DNA of 64,000 nt from contig NZ_RBAL01000001.1 of assembly GCF_003626535.1 (NCBI RefSeq), positions 558,001-622,000 of the forward strand, in the 5' to 3' direction. Position numbers and translations under genes: made by a program. The DNA is from Streptomyces hoynatensis. GTDB taxonomy: Bacteria; Actinomycetota; Actinomycetes; Streptomycetales; Streptomycetaceae. Under the pieces are notes generated by a model. That model searched no databases, was not told where the DNA came from, and was given only the letters and a program-made list of their open reading frames with translations. Below, in pieces: positions 28,185-36,971 of the stretch (position 1 is the first letter of the stretch; every line of letters begins with the position of its first letter).

Positions 28185-28352
28185 ATGGCGGCCATGAAGC
28201 CGCGGACGGGCGATGGTCCGCTTGAGGTGACCAAGGAGGGGCGGGGCATCATCATGCGCGTTCCGCTCGAAGGCGGTGGCCGACTCGTTGTCGAGCTGAC
28301 TCCGGACGAAGCGGTCGCTCTCGACGAAGAGCTGAAAAAGGTGACCGGCTGA
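28185..28352 (+). CDS. DUF3117 small protein (55 aa)
   Basis: Protein of 55 residues opening MAAMKPRTGDGPLEVTKEG, the invariant start of DUF3117 proteins, followed by a compact beta-rich core (GGGRLVVELTPDEAVAL) and a Lys-rich end. It is highly conserved in actinobacteria (Rv1211 in M. tuberculosis, from memory). Function unknown. Ribosome site GGAAGGGGAA lies just upstream. A long hairpin lies 60 bp after the stop. Confidence 0.9.
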   Translation: MAAMKPRTGDGPLEVTKEGRGIIMRVPLEGGGRLVVELTPDEAVALDEELKKVTG

Positions 28353-28412
28353 GCGGCCGCGCCACACGCCGCCTCTTTCCGGCGTTGCCTCTTTCCGGGT
28401 CTTCCGGTGTTT

Positions 28413-28446
28413 GGCGCCGCCTCGGGGAAGCCCCCGGGGCGGCGCC
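28413..28446. terminator. 15-bp hairpin terminator between DUF3117 and O-methyltransferase genes
   Basis: GGCGCCGCCTCGGGG and CCCCGGGGCGGCGCC pair over 15 positions with one mismatch, closed by the tetraloop AAGC. It is placed between converging genes and can serve both. Confidence 0.75.
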
Positions 28447-28553
28447 GACTTATGTGCGGCGCGCGCTAATCGCCCGCGCCGGCGCCATCCGCGTCATCCG
28501 GTTCGGCCCCGTCATCCGCCGCGTCATCGGGTGACGTTATCCCGTACGGGAAT

Positions 28554-29207
28554 TCACTGAGCGCGCGCGGCGCACAGCAGTCCGTCGCCGACCGGCAGCA
28601 GCGCGGGCAGCAAATCCTTGCTCTCGCGCACCGCGCGCAGCAGTTCCCGCAGCCGCCTGACCTCGGTGGGCTGGGCCGCGGAGTCCACCGTGCGCCCCCC
28701 GGCGAACACCCCGGAGAAGCAGACGAGGCCGCCGGGCCGCAGCAGGCGCCGCGCCTCGTCCAGGCACTCCAGGCACTCCAGGCGGTCCCCGTCGCAGAAG
28801 ACCAGGTCGTAGCCGCCGTCGGTCAGGCGGGGCAGCACGTCGAGCGCGTGCCCCGGGATGAACCTGGCGCGGTTGGCGGCGAAGCCCGCCATCCGGAAGG
28901 CCTGCCGGGCGAACTGCTGCCGCTCCGGCTCGGTGTCCACGGTGGTGAGCACCCCGTCGGGCCGCATCCCCTGGAGCAGGTGGAGCCCCGAGACGCCGGT
29001 GCCGGTGCCGATCTCGACCACGGCCCGGGCGCCCGAGGTCGCGGCGAGCAGCCGCAGCGCGTCGCCGGTGCCTGGCGACACCGGGCGCACCCCGGCCTCC
29101 CGCGCCCGGCCCCGGGCCCAGCGCAGCGCCGCCCCCACGGGGCTCTCGGCGTCCGGTGCGCCATACGCCTCGGCGAACGCCCAGCTCGTCAGCCGGTTGC
29201 CGGTAAT
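28554..29207 (-). CDS. SAM-dependent O-methyltransferase, probable ATT start
   Basis: Class I methyltransferase of about 217 residues (family 3 O-methyltransferases). The SAM loop is [12 protein letters not shown], followed by [21 protein letters not shown] and a C-terminal [10 protein letters not shown]. It is divergent from sigE, the position held by Rv1220c in mycobacteria (from memory). No ATG, GTG or TTG occurs in frame upstream of 29138, yet the family's N-terminal stretch ([11 protein letters not shown]) is encoded before that point. An ATT at 29207 has AGGAG six bases upstream, so I take it as the start. Starting at GTG 29138 would give 194 residues and leave a good ribosome site unused. 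Confidence 0.8.
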   Translation of the reverse strand: MTGNRLTSWAFAEAYGAPDAESPVGAALRWARGRAREAGVRPVSPGTGDALRLLAATSGARAVVEIGTGTGVSGLHLLQGMRPDGVLTTVDTEPERQQFARQAFRMAGFAANRARFIPGHALDVLPRLTDGGYDLVFCDGDRLECLECLDEARRLLRPGGLVCFSGVFAGGRTVDSAAQPTEVRRLRELLRAVRESKDLLPALLPVGDGLLCAARAQ

Positions 29208-29260
29208 GGCCCTCTCCTGTCCCCGTCTTTCACGCGCTTTGACTGTATCGACTCCCGCGG

Positions 29261-29286
29261 GGAACAGGACGCCGGGATCGTACGTT
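29261..29286 (+). promoter_or_regulatory. Candidate ECF-type autoregulatory promoter of sigE
   Basis: GGAAC (29261-29265, preceded by G) and CGTT (29283-29286) are 17 bp apart, matching the GGAAC / CGTT pattern recognised by SigE/SigR-type ECF factors. It lies about 118 bp before the sigE start, in the right direction, inside the upstream open frame of the divergent methyltransferase gene. Confidence 0.5.
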
Positions 29287-29403
29287 GGAACAACTGAACC
29301 GCCCCCGGACGGCGTCTTACCCGGCGAGGGTCCCCCCGGCCGCCAGGCCCGGTGGCGAATAACGGTAAAGATTGCTTATCCGGAGCTAACGGGCGAGGTG
29401 GCT

Positions 29404-30204
29404 ATGGTAGGGACCCGACTGGACACCACCAGAGCCGACAGGGGAGGTGCGGCCGCGTCCACTGGCCGGGGGGTGTTGAAGCGCCTTCCGTGGTCTTCCG
29501 GCGCGCCGAATTCCGTGACAGACAACGCCGACGCCGACCAAGTGCAGGCAGCCCCCGACTCCGTCGACGGCCCCACCACGGCCGTCGCCTCCTTCAGCAC
29601 GCGCGAGAGCCCCGGCTGGACTCCGCCCAGCTGGGAGGAGATCGTCAGCACCCACAGCGCCCGGGTCTACCGGCTCGCCTACCGGCTCACCGGGAACCAG
29701 CACGACGCCGAGGACCTCACCCAGGAGGTCTTCGTCCGCGTCTTCCGGTCGCTTTCCACGTACACCCCCGGCACGTTCGAGGGATGGCTGCACCGCATCA
29801 CGACCAACCTCTTCCTGGACTCGGTGCGCCGCAAGCAGCGCATCAGGTTCGACGCCCTCGGCGAGGACGCGGCCGACCGGCTGCCGAGCCGGGAGCCCAC
29901 CCCGCAGCAGGCGTTCCACGACATGCACTTCGACGCCGACGTCCAGCACGCGCTCGACACCCTGGCGCCCGACTTCCGGGCCGCGGTGGTGCTGTGCGAC
30001 ATCGAGGGCCTGAGCTACGAGGAGATCGCCACCACGCTCGGCGTGAAGCTGGGCACCGTCCGCAGCCGCATCCACCGCGGCCGCTCCCACCTGCGCAAGG
30101 CCCTGCGGCACCGCTCGCCGCGCGGCCGTGGCGCCGCGGCGCCCGCCCCGGCCGTCCTGGCCGCGGTCCCGGCGGCGCGCGCAGGGGAAAGCGGGGCGGT
30201 GTGA
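29404..30204 (+). CDS. sigE: ECF RNA polymerase sigma factor SigE (mycobacterial type)
   Basis: Sigma-70 family ECF factor of 266 residues. A poorly conserved N-terminal ~75 residues come first, then region 2 ([40 protein letters not shown]) and region 4 with a helix-turn-helix ([20 protein letters not shown]). It directs envelope-stress transcription in mycobacteria. Gene order sigE-rseA-htrA-tatB, with a divergent O-methyltransferase, is that of Rv1220c-Rv1224 (from memory). This is not the S. coelicolor gene usually called sigE with cseABC. GTGA overlap with rseA couples factor and antagonist. ATG start with GAGGTGG just before it. Confidence 0.9.
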   Translation: MVGTRLDTTRADRGGAAASTGRGVLKRLPWSSGAPNSVTDNADADQVQAAPDSVDGPTTAVASFSTRESPGWTPPSWEEIVSTHSARVYRLAYRLTGNQHDAEDLTQEVFVRVFRSLSTYTPGTFEGWLHRITTNLFLDSVRRKQRIRFDALGEDAADRLPSREPTPQQAFHDMHFDADVQHALDTLAPDFRAAVVLCDIEGLSYEEIATTLGVKLGTVRSRIHRGRSHLRKALRHRSPRGRGAAAPAPAVLAAVPAARAGESGAV

Positions 30205-31139
30205 CCAGTGCCGCGGAAGGTGGCCCGGCCGACCACCACCTCGGCGAGAACCTCGCCGCCCTCGTCGACGGCGAGCTGTCGCACGACTCGCGGGACCGGG
30301 TCCTGGCCCACCTCGCCACCTGTCCCAGCTGCAAGGCCGAGGCCGACGCCCAGCGCGAGCTGAAGAACGTCTTCGCGAGCAGCCCGCTCCCCGCCCTCTC
30401 CGAAGGGCTCCTGGCCAGGCTCCAGGCCCTCCCCGCCACCAACGGCCTGCCCACCTCGTCCCCCTCCTCGCCCGCTCCGCCGTCCCCGCCCCCCTCCCCG
30501 CCCGCCGCCCCCCCCGCCTCTGGGGCTTCCGCGGCGCTTCCGCGGCCGGGCCGCTCGGCCTCCTCCCCCCTTCCGTCCCCCGTGGCCCCCGCGGGGGACG
30601 AGTCCGGTGCGCTCGCGGTCGGCCTGCTCCCCGGTCGCTCCGGGCGCGGCTCGCTGCTCGGCCCGCCCGCCCTCGCCGGCGAGCGCGGCTTCCGCATCCA
30701 CCAGGGGCAGGGCCGCGCCTCCCGGGGCCACCGGCTGGCCTTCGCCGCCGCCGGGGCCGTCTCCCTGGCGGCCTTCGCCATCGGCGGCGCCGTGACCAGC
30801 ACCGGCGTCAGCGCCGCCCCCGCCCACTCGGGGAGCGCGGTCACCTCGGGCGGCCTCTCCGGCTTCGGCGGCTACGCCACGGCCAGGCCCGTCGGCTCCC
30901 GGGTGCAGGAGGAGGGCGCGCCGCCGGTCGTGCTCTCCGGGCGCATCGCCCCGCTCGCCGGCCAGGCCGGCGGCGGCGGGGACCTGCTGCCGCTGCTGGC
31001 CGCCGCCCCCACCGTGGGGCCCGTCCTGGCCACCGACGTCTCCACCACGCTGCTCGGCCCCTCGGGCGAGGCGCCCCTCGGCTCCCAGCGCCCCGGCACC
31101 ACCGCGCCCGGCTGGCGGGGAGCCGTGAGCCCCCGCTGA
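30201..31139 (+). CDS. rseA: Anti-sigma factor with zinc-binding motif, RseA type
   Basis: Antagonist of the preceding sigma factor. The N-terminal domain has the ZAS motif: His37-x3-Cys41-x2-Cys44 (HLATCPSC), with an upstream His12/His13. This is followed by a long Pro/Ser/Ala-rich linker (residues about 80-150), a probable membrane span near 175-200 ([18 protein letters not shown]), and about 110 residues outside. At 312 residues it is roughly twice the length I recall for mycobacterial RseA, and has a membrane span. The adjacent HtrA protease makes signal-induced cleavage plausible, as inference. GTG start overlaps the sigE stop. Confidence 0.87.
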   Translation: MTSAAEGGPADHHLGENLAALVDGELSHDSRDRVLAHLATCPSCKAEADAQRELKNVFASSPLPALSEGLLARLQALPATNGLPTSSPSSPAPPSPPPSPPAAPPASGASAALPRPGRSASSPLPSPVAPAGDESGALAVGLLPGRSGRGSLLGPPALAGERGFRIHQGQGRASRGHRLAFAAAGAVSLAAFAIGGAVTSTGVSAAPAHSGSAVTSGGLSGFGGYATARPVGSRVQEEGAPPVVLSGRIAPLAGQAGGGGDLLPLLAAAPTVGPVLATDVSTTLLGPSGEAPLGSQRPGTTAPGWRGAVSPR

Positions 31140-31194
31140 ATTCGACCGGGGCACCTGGTTGAATGCAGTGCCGGAAAATCACGGCGAGGACACG

Positions 31195-32694
31195 ATGGGG
31201 ACAGCTGCCATGGACAAGGGGAACAGCGTCGACCGGCCGGCCGCCTCCCATGCGGCGTGGGAGTCCCCGGCCGGGGCGGAGGGCGGCGAGGAGGAGCAGA
31301 AGGCCGGCCGGGCCGCGGGAGCCGGGGAGGCCGGCGAGCGGCCAGGCCACGACCCGTACGGCACCCCGCCCTACGGCCAGCCCGGCCCCTGGGCCCCGGC
31401 GCCGCCCGTGCAGCGGCCGAACCCGACCCCGCCCGCCGGCACGCACCTCCCGCCCCCGGCGGCCCCGCCCCAGGCGGCCCCCGCGGTCACGCCCCCGGCC
31501 GGCACCGCCCTGCCCCCCGAGCCGCCCCGGCGCTACGACCCCTGGCTGGCGAACGGCGCCGCGGCACCCGCCCCGGCCCCGGCGGACCGGGGCGGCCCGC
31601 GCGGGCTCAGGCTGGTGGCCGCCGCCGCCCTGCTCGCCCTGCTGGCCGGCGTGGTCGGCGGCGTGGTCGGGGTCTACCTGGAGCGGCACGGCGCGTTCAG
31701 CGAGGTCAGGCTCTCCCAGACCACGGGCGAGGAGACCCCGCCCGCCGAGGGCACCATCGCGGGCATCGCCCAGGCCGTCCTGCCCGGCGTCGTCACCCTG
31801 CACGTCACGAGCGGCTCGGGCGGCGCCACCGGCACCGGCTTCGTGCTCGACGACCGCGGCCACATCCTCACCAATGCGCACGTGGTGCGCCCGGCCGGGG
31901 ACGGCGGCTCGATACAGGCCATCTTCGCCGGCGGGATCGCCGCCCCGGCCGAGGTGGTCGGCTACGACAGCGGGTACGACCTGGCCGTGGTCAAGGTCTC
32001 CGGGGTCTCCGGGCTCAGCCCGCTGGAGCTCGGCGACTCCGACCACGTGCACGTGGGCGACCCGGTGGTCGCCATCGGCGCCCCCTTCGACCTGGAGGGC
32101 ACCGTCACCTCCGGCATCATCAGCGCCACCGAGCGGCCGATCACCGCGGGCGGCCAGGAGGCCGACGGCTCGGACATCAGCTATGTGAACGCCCTCCAGA
32201 CCGACGCCCCGATCAACCCGGGCAACTCGGGGGGCCCGCTGGTGGACCAGAACGGCCGGGTCATCGGGGTCAACAGCTCGATCCGCACCGCGGAGAGCGC
32301 CGGCCTGTCCACCGGGGAGGCGGGCAGCGTCGGCCTCGGCTTCGCCATCCCGATCAACCAGGCCAAGGAGGTCGCCGAGCAGCTGATCAACACCGGGCAC
32401 GCCACCCACCCGGTGATCGGCGTCACCCTGGACACCGGCTACCTGGGCGAGGGCGCCCGGGTCGCGGGCTCGCCTGGCCGGCCGGGCGTCGTGCCGGGCG
32501 GCCCCGCCGACGAGGCCGGGCTCAGGGAGGGCGACCTCATCACCGCGGTGGACGGGGAGCGGGTGCGCACCGGGGACGAGCTGATCGTCAAGATCCGCAG
32601 CCACCGCCCGGGCGACGAGCTGACGCTGACCGTCGAACGCGGCGACCAGGAGCTCTCGGTGCCGGTCACGCTCGGCGAGGCCACGGGTGACTGA
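31195..32694 (+). CDS. htrA: Membrane-anchored HtrA/DegP-type serine protease with PDZ domain
   Basis: S1C protease of 499 residues. The cytoplasmic part (about 135 residues) is Pro-rich with repeated PPYGQPG-like units. A membrane span lies near 138-162, then the trypsin-fold domain with His in TNAHVV (about 228), Asp in SGYDLAVVKV (about 262) and Ser in NPGNSGGPLVD (about 344). A PDZ domain ends the protein (GGPADEAGLREGDLITAVDG). It acts outside the membrane on misfolded proteins. It follows rseA by 55 bp and probably belongs to the SigE regulon. ATG 31195 has GCGAGGA upstream; alternatives lie at 31168 and 31210. Confidence 0.92.
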   Translation: MGTAAMDKGNSVDRPAASHAAWESPAGAEGGEEEQKAGRAAGAGEAGERPGHDPYGTPPYGQPGPWAPAPPVQRPNPTPPAGTHLPPPAAPPQAAPAVTPPAGTALPPEPPRRYDPWLANGAAAPAPAPADRGGPRGLRLVAAAALLALLAGVVGGVVGVYLERHGAFSEVRLSQTTGEETPPAEGTIAGIAQAVLPGVVTLHVTSGSGGATGTGFVLDDRGHILTNAHVVRPAGDGGSIQAIFAGGIAAPAEVVGYDSGYDLAVVKVSGVSGLSPLELGDSDHVHVGDPVVAIGAPFDLEGTVTSGIISATERPITAGGQEADGSDISYVNALQTDAPINPGNSGGPLVDQNGRVIGVNSSIRTAESAGLSTGEAGSVGLGFAIPINQAKEVAEQLINTGHATHPVIGVTLDTGYLGEGARVAGSPGRPGVVPGGPADEAGLREGDLITAVDGERVRTGDELIVKIRSHRPGDELTLTVERGDQELSVPVTLGEATGD

Positions 32695-32803
32695 CGGCGG
32701 CCGGTGGCCCGGCGTTCACCGCCTCGTGGCCGCCGATGACTCCCGCCGGGGCGCCGGGCCGGGTACCGTTTTGTCTCTACCGTATGCGTGAGGGAGCTGC
32801 CAG

Positions 32804-33340
32804 GTGTTCTTCGATATAGGGTCCCTTGAGTTCATCACGCTCGTCGTCCTCGCCATTCTCGTCTTCGGCCCGGAGAAGCTGCCGAAGATGATCCAGGACG
32901 CCGCCCGCGTCCTGCGCAAGATCCGCGAGTTCTCCGACAGCGCCAAGCAGGACATTCGTGCCGAGCTGGGCCCCGAGTTCAAGGACTTCGAGTTCGAGGA
33001 CCTGAACCCCAGGACGTTCGCCAGGAAGCACCTGCTGGACAACGACGACCTGGGTCTCAAGGAGCTCACCAGCAGCCTCGACATGCGCCAGGAGCTGTCC
33101 GAGGTGGCCGACGCGGTGAACGGCCGCCCGGCCACCCGCCCCAGCCTCGCCAAGGGCAACGGCGCCAGGAACGGCCGGGCGGCGGCGGCCGGCCTCGGCA
33201 AGACCGGCGGCAGCGGCGCGAACGGCTCGGGCCCGGCCGCGGGTTCCGCGGGAGCCGCCCGCGTGCGCCTGGAGAAGAGCGGGGACGCCGCTCCCGGCGC
33301 GGCCCCGGAGCCCCCGCCCTACGACCTCGACGCCACCTGA
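32804..33340 (+). CDS. tatB: Sec-independent protein translocase TatB
   Basis: Twin-arginine translocase receptor component, 178 residues. One N-terminal membrane helix (MFFDIGSLEFITLVVLAILV) carries the Glu characteristic of TatB, followed by FGPEKLPKM hinge and a long amphipathic helix. The C-terminal half is low-complexity Ala/Gly-rich. GTG start with GGGAG upstream. A TAT substrate, the RR-signal nucleotidase at 39915-41744, is in the same window. Confidence 0.93.
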   Translation: MFFDIGSLEFITLVVLAILVFGPEKLPKMIQDAARVLRKIREFSDSAKQDIRAELGPEFKDFEFEDLNPRTFARKHLLDNDDLGLKELTSSLDMRQELSEVADAVNGRPATRPSLAKGNGARNGRAAAAGLGKTGGSGANGSGPAAGSAGAARVRLEKSGDAAPGAAPEPPPYDLDAT

Positions 33341-33475
33341 GTGGATTCGGGCGCATTCCGCGGCATATGACGCCCCCCGGTCTTTGGGCATGCCCGACAC
33401 CCCGGATGCGGATGGCTATCCTCCCTATGTCCGGGGTGTGCCCAGGACACGGGCAATGAGGAGGCGTCGCATTAG

Positions 33476-34174
33476 ATGGAGACGACGAGTCGGGCAGAGC
33501 CACAGGACGCCGCCGGCGGACCTGATGCGTCCGGGGGGCAGGGAGGGCCACAGGGGGTGCCCGGGGCACGCCGCGTGGTCGAGGGCTACCTGACGGCCGG
33601 GTTCCCCTGGTACGGCCTCGACGAGGCGTTCACGGGGCCGCGCTGGCTGATGCAGGTCGGCACGGCCGCGGACGGCGCCGTGGAGCACGGCTCGGTGGGC
33701 CACGGGGACGAGCCCACGCTGCGCGCGGAGCTCGGCGAGGAGGAGCAGCGCTTCGTCGTCGTGGTCACCGTGGCGAGCCGCCCGTTGCGGCGCAGCCCCG
33801 ACGGCACCGGCGTCCTCGAGGCCACCTCGGTCTCCTCCGCGGCCTGGCTGGCCGGCTCCGGGCTCCTGTCCTGCACCTGGCCCGCGCAGCTGGAGCGGGC
33901 GCTGCGCCAGGACTGGCTCGAACAGCAGACGGCGATCGCCTGGGAACTGGCGGACGACCTGCACGGCGGCGGCTGGTCCGCCCTGTCCCTGCCGGTGGAC
34001 GGCATTCCCACCGACTTCCACTACCGCGAGTCCGAGTACGGCTGGGTCCTGGCCGGGGCCGCGCAGGGCGACGTGCACATCGGCGCCTACGGCCGCGGGA
34101 TGAGCGCCTACGGCCTGGGCTTCGCGGTGATCAAGGACATCGAGAGCTACGCCGACCGCTCCGCCGGCGTCTGA
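33476..34174 (+). CDS. Conserved hypothetical protein (232 aa)
   Basis: Soluble, Trp-rich protein of 232 residues without signal peptide or membrane span. A disordered Gly-rich N-terminus (about 35 residues) precedes a domain with GFPWYGLDEAFTGPRWLMQV, VVVVTVASRPLRRSPDGTG and a C-terminal DVHIGAYGRGMSAYGLGFAV. No metal or nucleotide motif is apparent. I do not recognise a family; similar proteins occur next to tatB/mrp in Streptomyces from memory. It has its own ribosome site (GAGGAGG, 11 bases before ATG, rather far). Confidence 0.75.
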   Translation: METTSRAEPQDAAGGPDASGGQGGPQGVPGARRVVEGYLTAGFPWYGLDEAFTGPRWLMQVGTAADGAVEHGSVGHGDEPTLRAELGEEEQRFVVVVTVASRPLRRSPDGTGVLEATSVSSAAWLAGSGLLSCTWPAQLERALRQDWLEQQTAIAWELADDLHGGGWSALSLPVDGIPTDFHYRESEYGWVLAGAAQGDVHIGAYGRGMSAYGLGFAVIKDIESYADRSAGV

Positions 34175-34351
34175 ACGGGGCCCCGCGGCGGCCGGCGTTC
34201 CGGCCGGGCCCCGCGGAGGCACGGGCCGCGAGGCCACGCCCGCGCGGGGCACCGTCCGGCGCCCCGCGGGGACGGCTGCCCCCGGCGCCTCGCCGCGGCC
34301 GCCGAGCGCCCGGAAGCTCCCGGCGGCGCGCGATTGCGCTCGTGAGCCCCC

Positions 34352-35503
34352 TCAGAACTTCGCCCGCGGCGTCAGCCCGAGCGACATCCCGGACAGGCCG
34401 CGCTTGCGGGCGCCGAGCGCCGAGGCGATCTTCCGCAGCGCCGCGCCGGCCGGGGAGTCGGGGTCGGACAGCACCACGGGCTTCCCCTCGTCGCCGCCCT
34501 CCCGCAGCCGCACGTCGATCGGGATGCTGCCCAGCACGGGCACCTCGGCGCCGACCGCCCTGGTCAGGCCCTCGGCGACCCGCTGCCCGCCGCCCGAGCC
34601 GAACACGTCGACCAGCTCGCCGCAGTGCGGGCAGGGCAGCCCGGACATGTTCTCCACCACGCCGACGATCTTCTGGTGGGTCTGCACCGCGATGGAACCC
34701 GCCCGCTCGGCCACCTCGGCCGCCGCCTGCTGCGGGGTGGTCACCACCAGGATCTCCGCCCCCGGCACCAGCTGCGCCACCGAGATCGCGATGTCCCCGG
34801 TGCCCGGCGGCAGGTCGAGCAGCAGCACGTCCAGGTCGCCCCAGTAGACGTCGGCCAGGAACTGCTGGAGGGCGCGGTGCAGCATCGGGCCGCGCCACAC
34901 CACCGGCGCGTTGCCCGGCGTGAACATGCCGATGGAGATCACCTGCACGCCGTACGCGGAGGGCGGCATGATCATGTTCTCGACCTGGGTGGGCCTGCCC
35001 TCGGTGCCCAGCATCCGCGGCACCGAGTGGCCGTAGATGTCCGCGTCCACCACGCCGACCTTGAGGCCGTCGGCCGCGAGGGCCGCCGCCAGGTTGACCG
35101 TCACCGAGGACTTGCCGACGCCGCCCTTGCCGGAGGCCACCGCGTAGACCCTGGTCAGCGAGCCGGGCTTGGCGAAGGGCACCTCCCGCTCGGCCTGCCC
35201 GCCGCGCAGCGCGGTGGCCAGCTCCTTGCGCTGCTCGTCGCTCATCACGTCCAGCTCGACCCTGACCTCCGGGACGCCGGGCAGGGCCAGGACCGCGTTC
35301 CTCACCTCGGTGGTGATCGAGTCGCGCATCGGACAGCCCTGGATCGTCAGGTACACCCCGACCGTCACGGTGCCGTCCGCGGCGATCTCGACCGACTTGA
35401 CCATCCCGAGATCGGTGATCGGGCGGTGGATCTCGGGGTCGTTCACCCGCCCCAGCGCCTCGCGGACCGCGTCCTCGCCGACGACGGAAGTATCGGTAGC
35501 CAT
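34352..35503 (-). CDS. mrp: Mrp/NBP35-family P-loop Fe-S carrier protein
   Basis: Cytosolic Fe-S cluster carrier of 383 residues. The N-terminal MIP18-like domain (ALGRVNDPEIHRPITDLGMV, with GCPM) is followed by the deviant Walker A ASGKGGVGKSS, switch VVDADIYGHS, LLLDLPPGTGD, and the cluster-binding CPHC in SGLPCPHCGE. It marks the end of the conserved sigE-tatB-mrp locus (Rv1229c, from memory), facing it. The start follows a TACCAT hexamer by 6 nt, suggesting leaderless translation. Confidence 0.93.
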   Translation of the reverse strand: MATDTSVVGEDAVREALGRVNDPEIHRPITDLGMVKSVEIAADGTVTVGVYLTIQGCPMRDSITTEVRNAVLALPGVPEVRVELDVMSDEQRKELATALRGGQAEREVPFAKPGSLTRVYAVASGKGGVGKSSVTVNLAAALAADGLKVGVVDADIYGHSVPRMLGTEGRPTQVENMIMPPSAYGVQVISIGMFTPGNAPVVWRGPMLHRALQQFLADVYWGDLDVLLLDLPPGTGDIAISVAQLVPGAEILVVTTPQQAAAEVAERAGSIAVQTHQKIVGVVENMSGLPCPHCGELVDVFGSGGGQRVAEGLTRAVGAEVPVLGSIPIDVRLREGGDEGKPVVLSDPDSPAGAALRKIASALGARKRGLSGMSLGLTPRAKF

Positions 35504-35627
35504 GCCCCGATGGTACGGCCGCCGGGCGGCGCGGCGGGAGGAGCCCGCGCGGGGGCGGCGGCGGGGCGGAGGACCGGGCCGGTACGCTGCCGCCCGACGG
35601 CCCCCACCTCGACGAGAGGCTGCAGAC

Positions 35628-36383
35628 GTGACACCTTCCGTCCCGCCAAACCCCGGCCGACGGCGCGGAGTTGTGATGGGCGTGGCGTGTGCGGGGCTGC
35701 TGGCCGCCGCGCTCGCCGCCTGCGGCGACGACCCGGACAAGGGCACCAACGGGATCGGCAGGCTGTCGGCCGAGGAGATCGAGCAGCGGGCCAGACAGGC
35801 CGCGGAGGACGCCTCGTCGGTGCGGCTGACGGGGACGGTGATCAGCGACGGCGCCTCCTACGACCTGGACGTCAGGCTCGGCGAGGAGGGGGCCGTGGGG
35901 GAGGTGTCCTCGCAGGGGAGCGAGTTCCAGCTGCTGCGGATCGGCGAGGACCTCTACATCAAGGCGGACGCGGCGTTCTGGCAGAGCGACGCGGTGCCCG
36001 AGGAGCTGGACAGCGACCCGGCCCAGCAGCTCGAGGGCAAGTACCTGCGGGTGGCCAGGGAGGACCCGGCCTACGAGCAGCTGAGCACCTTCACCCGGAT
36101 GGACGTGCTGGACGCGCTGCTGACCCTCGACGGGGAGCGGGAGACCGGCGACCGCGAGGAGGTCGGGGGCGTGCGGGCGATCCGCGTCGAGGCGGACGGC
36201 GGGCAGGGCGGGGCGCTCGACGTCTCGCTGATCGGCACGCCCTACCCGCTGCGCCTCGAACGCGGCGGGGACGCCGGGGTGCTGCGGCTGGACGACTGGG
36301 ACCAGGAGCTGGCTCTGGAGCCGCCCGCCGAGGACGAGATCGTCGACTACGGCGAGGACATGGTGACCTCGGCCGGCGAGTGA
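35628..36383 (+). CDS. LppX/LprAFG-like secreted lipoprotein
   Basis: Predicted lipoprotein of 251 residues with a lipobox LAAC after a short hydrophobic segment. The mature part has alternating beta-strands and an opening helix IEQRARQAAEDASSVRLTGT, typical of the LppX/LprG fold. This is followed by LLRIGEDLYIKADAAFWQS and FTRMDVLDALLTLDGE. Mycobacterial relatives carry triacylated lipids across the cell wall; a lipid-carrier or sensing role here is inference. GTG start with GAGAGG 8 nt upstream. It is divergent from mrp. Confidence 0.8.
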   Translation: MTPSVPPNPGRRRGVVMGVACAGLLAAALAACGDDPDKGTNGIGRLSAEEIEQRARQAAEDASSVRLTGTVISDGASYDLDVRLGEEGAVGEVSSQGSEFQLLRIGEDLYIKADAAFWQSDAVPEELDSDPAQQLEGKYLRVAREDPAYEQLSTFTRMDVLDALLTLDGERETGDREEVGGVRAIRVEADGGQGGALDVSLIGTPYPLRLERGGDAGVLRLDDWDQELALEPPAEDEIVDYGEDMVTSAGE

Positions 36384-36387
36384 CCCG

Positions 36388-36419
36388 GCCGGCGGGTCGC
36401 CGGGCCGGCGGGTCGCCGG
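36388..36419. terminator. Tandem hairpins between converging genes
   Basis: The 17-bp unit GGCCGGCGGGTCGCCGG occurs twice with period 16. Each copy folds as CCGGCG-GGT-CGCCGG, so the spacer can form two small hairpins. Confidence 0.4.
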
Positions 36420-36466
36420 CCGCGGGCGCGGCGGGGGAGGCCGGTCCGCGGGCGGCGCGCGAACGG

Positions 36467-36967
36467 TCAGCCGCCGTGGGCGGGCCGCGTGGTGGCCGGG
36501 CTGGGCAGGGGCGGCGCCGCCCCGCCGTCCGCGGGCATGCGGCCCGGGGCCTGGCTCGGCGCCCCGGCGGGTTCGAGGCGCAGGACGCGGCAGTCGCGCC
36601 CCCACCGTGCGGCGAGCGCCTCCGGGCCGGCGTCGGCCGCGTTCAGCCGCCTGGCGGCGAGCTCGGCGACGGCGGCGGCCCAGCCCGCGCCGCCCGGGGC
36701 CAGTTCGCTCACGCGGGCGGGCCACACGACCAGCCGCCCGCCGTTGTCCTTGCTGCGGCAGGAGACGGTGGCCGCGCCCCCGTCGGCCAGCCCGAGCCCG
36801 TCGAGCGGCTGCTCGCCCGGCCCGCCGACGACGAGGACCGCGCCCTCGTGCCACACGTGCCACAGGGCCCTCGCCGGCCCGTCGGGGCCCCGCACCCACA
36901 CCAGGGCGGACTTCCTGGCCGCCTCCTCGATCAGCGCCCGCTCGAACGCGGCGCCCGTCCCCGCCAC
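36467..36967 (-). CDS. Conserved hypothetical protein downstream of the ferritin-like gene
   Basis: Protein of 166 residues starting at a GTG five bases after the ferritin-like gene's stop, so the two are co-transcribed. The N-terminal part AALIE...KSALVWVRGPDGPARALWHVWHE and ATVSCRSKDNGGRLVVWPA look like a small beta-barrel, with an alpha-helical segment (AAVAELAARRLNAAD) and a Pro-rich tail. There is no motif I can assign. The beta-barrel opening is vaguely flavin-reductase-like, but I do not claim it. Confidence 0.7.
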   Translation of the reverse strand: MAGTGAAFERALIEEAARKSALVWVRGPDGPARALWHVWHEGAVLVVGGPGEQPLDGLGLADGGAATVSCRSKDNGGRLVVWPARVSELAPGGAGWAAAVAELAARRLNAADAGPEALAARWGRDCRVLRLEPAGAPSQAPGRMPADGGAAPPLPSPATTRPAHGG

Positions 36968-36971
36968 GGGG

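Noticed and set aside
29138..29207. GTG 29138 as the true start of the O-methyltransferase
   Set aside because: It would leave the AGGAG site and the upstream coding-like stretch unused; kept as an alternative only.
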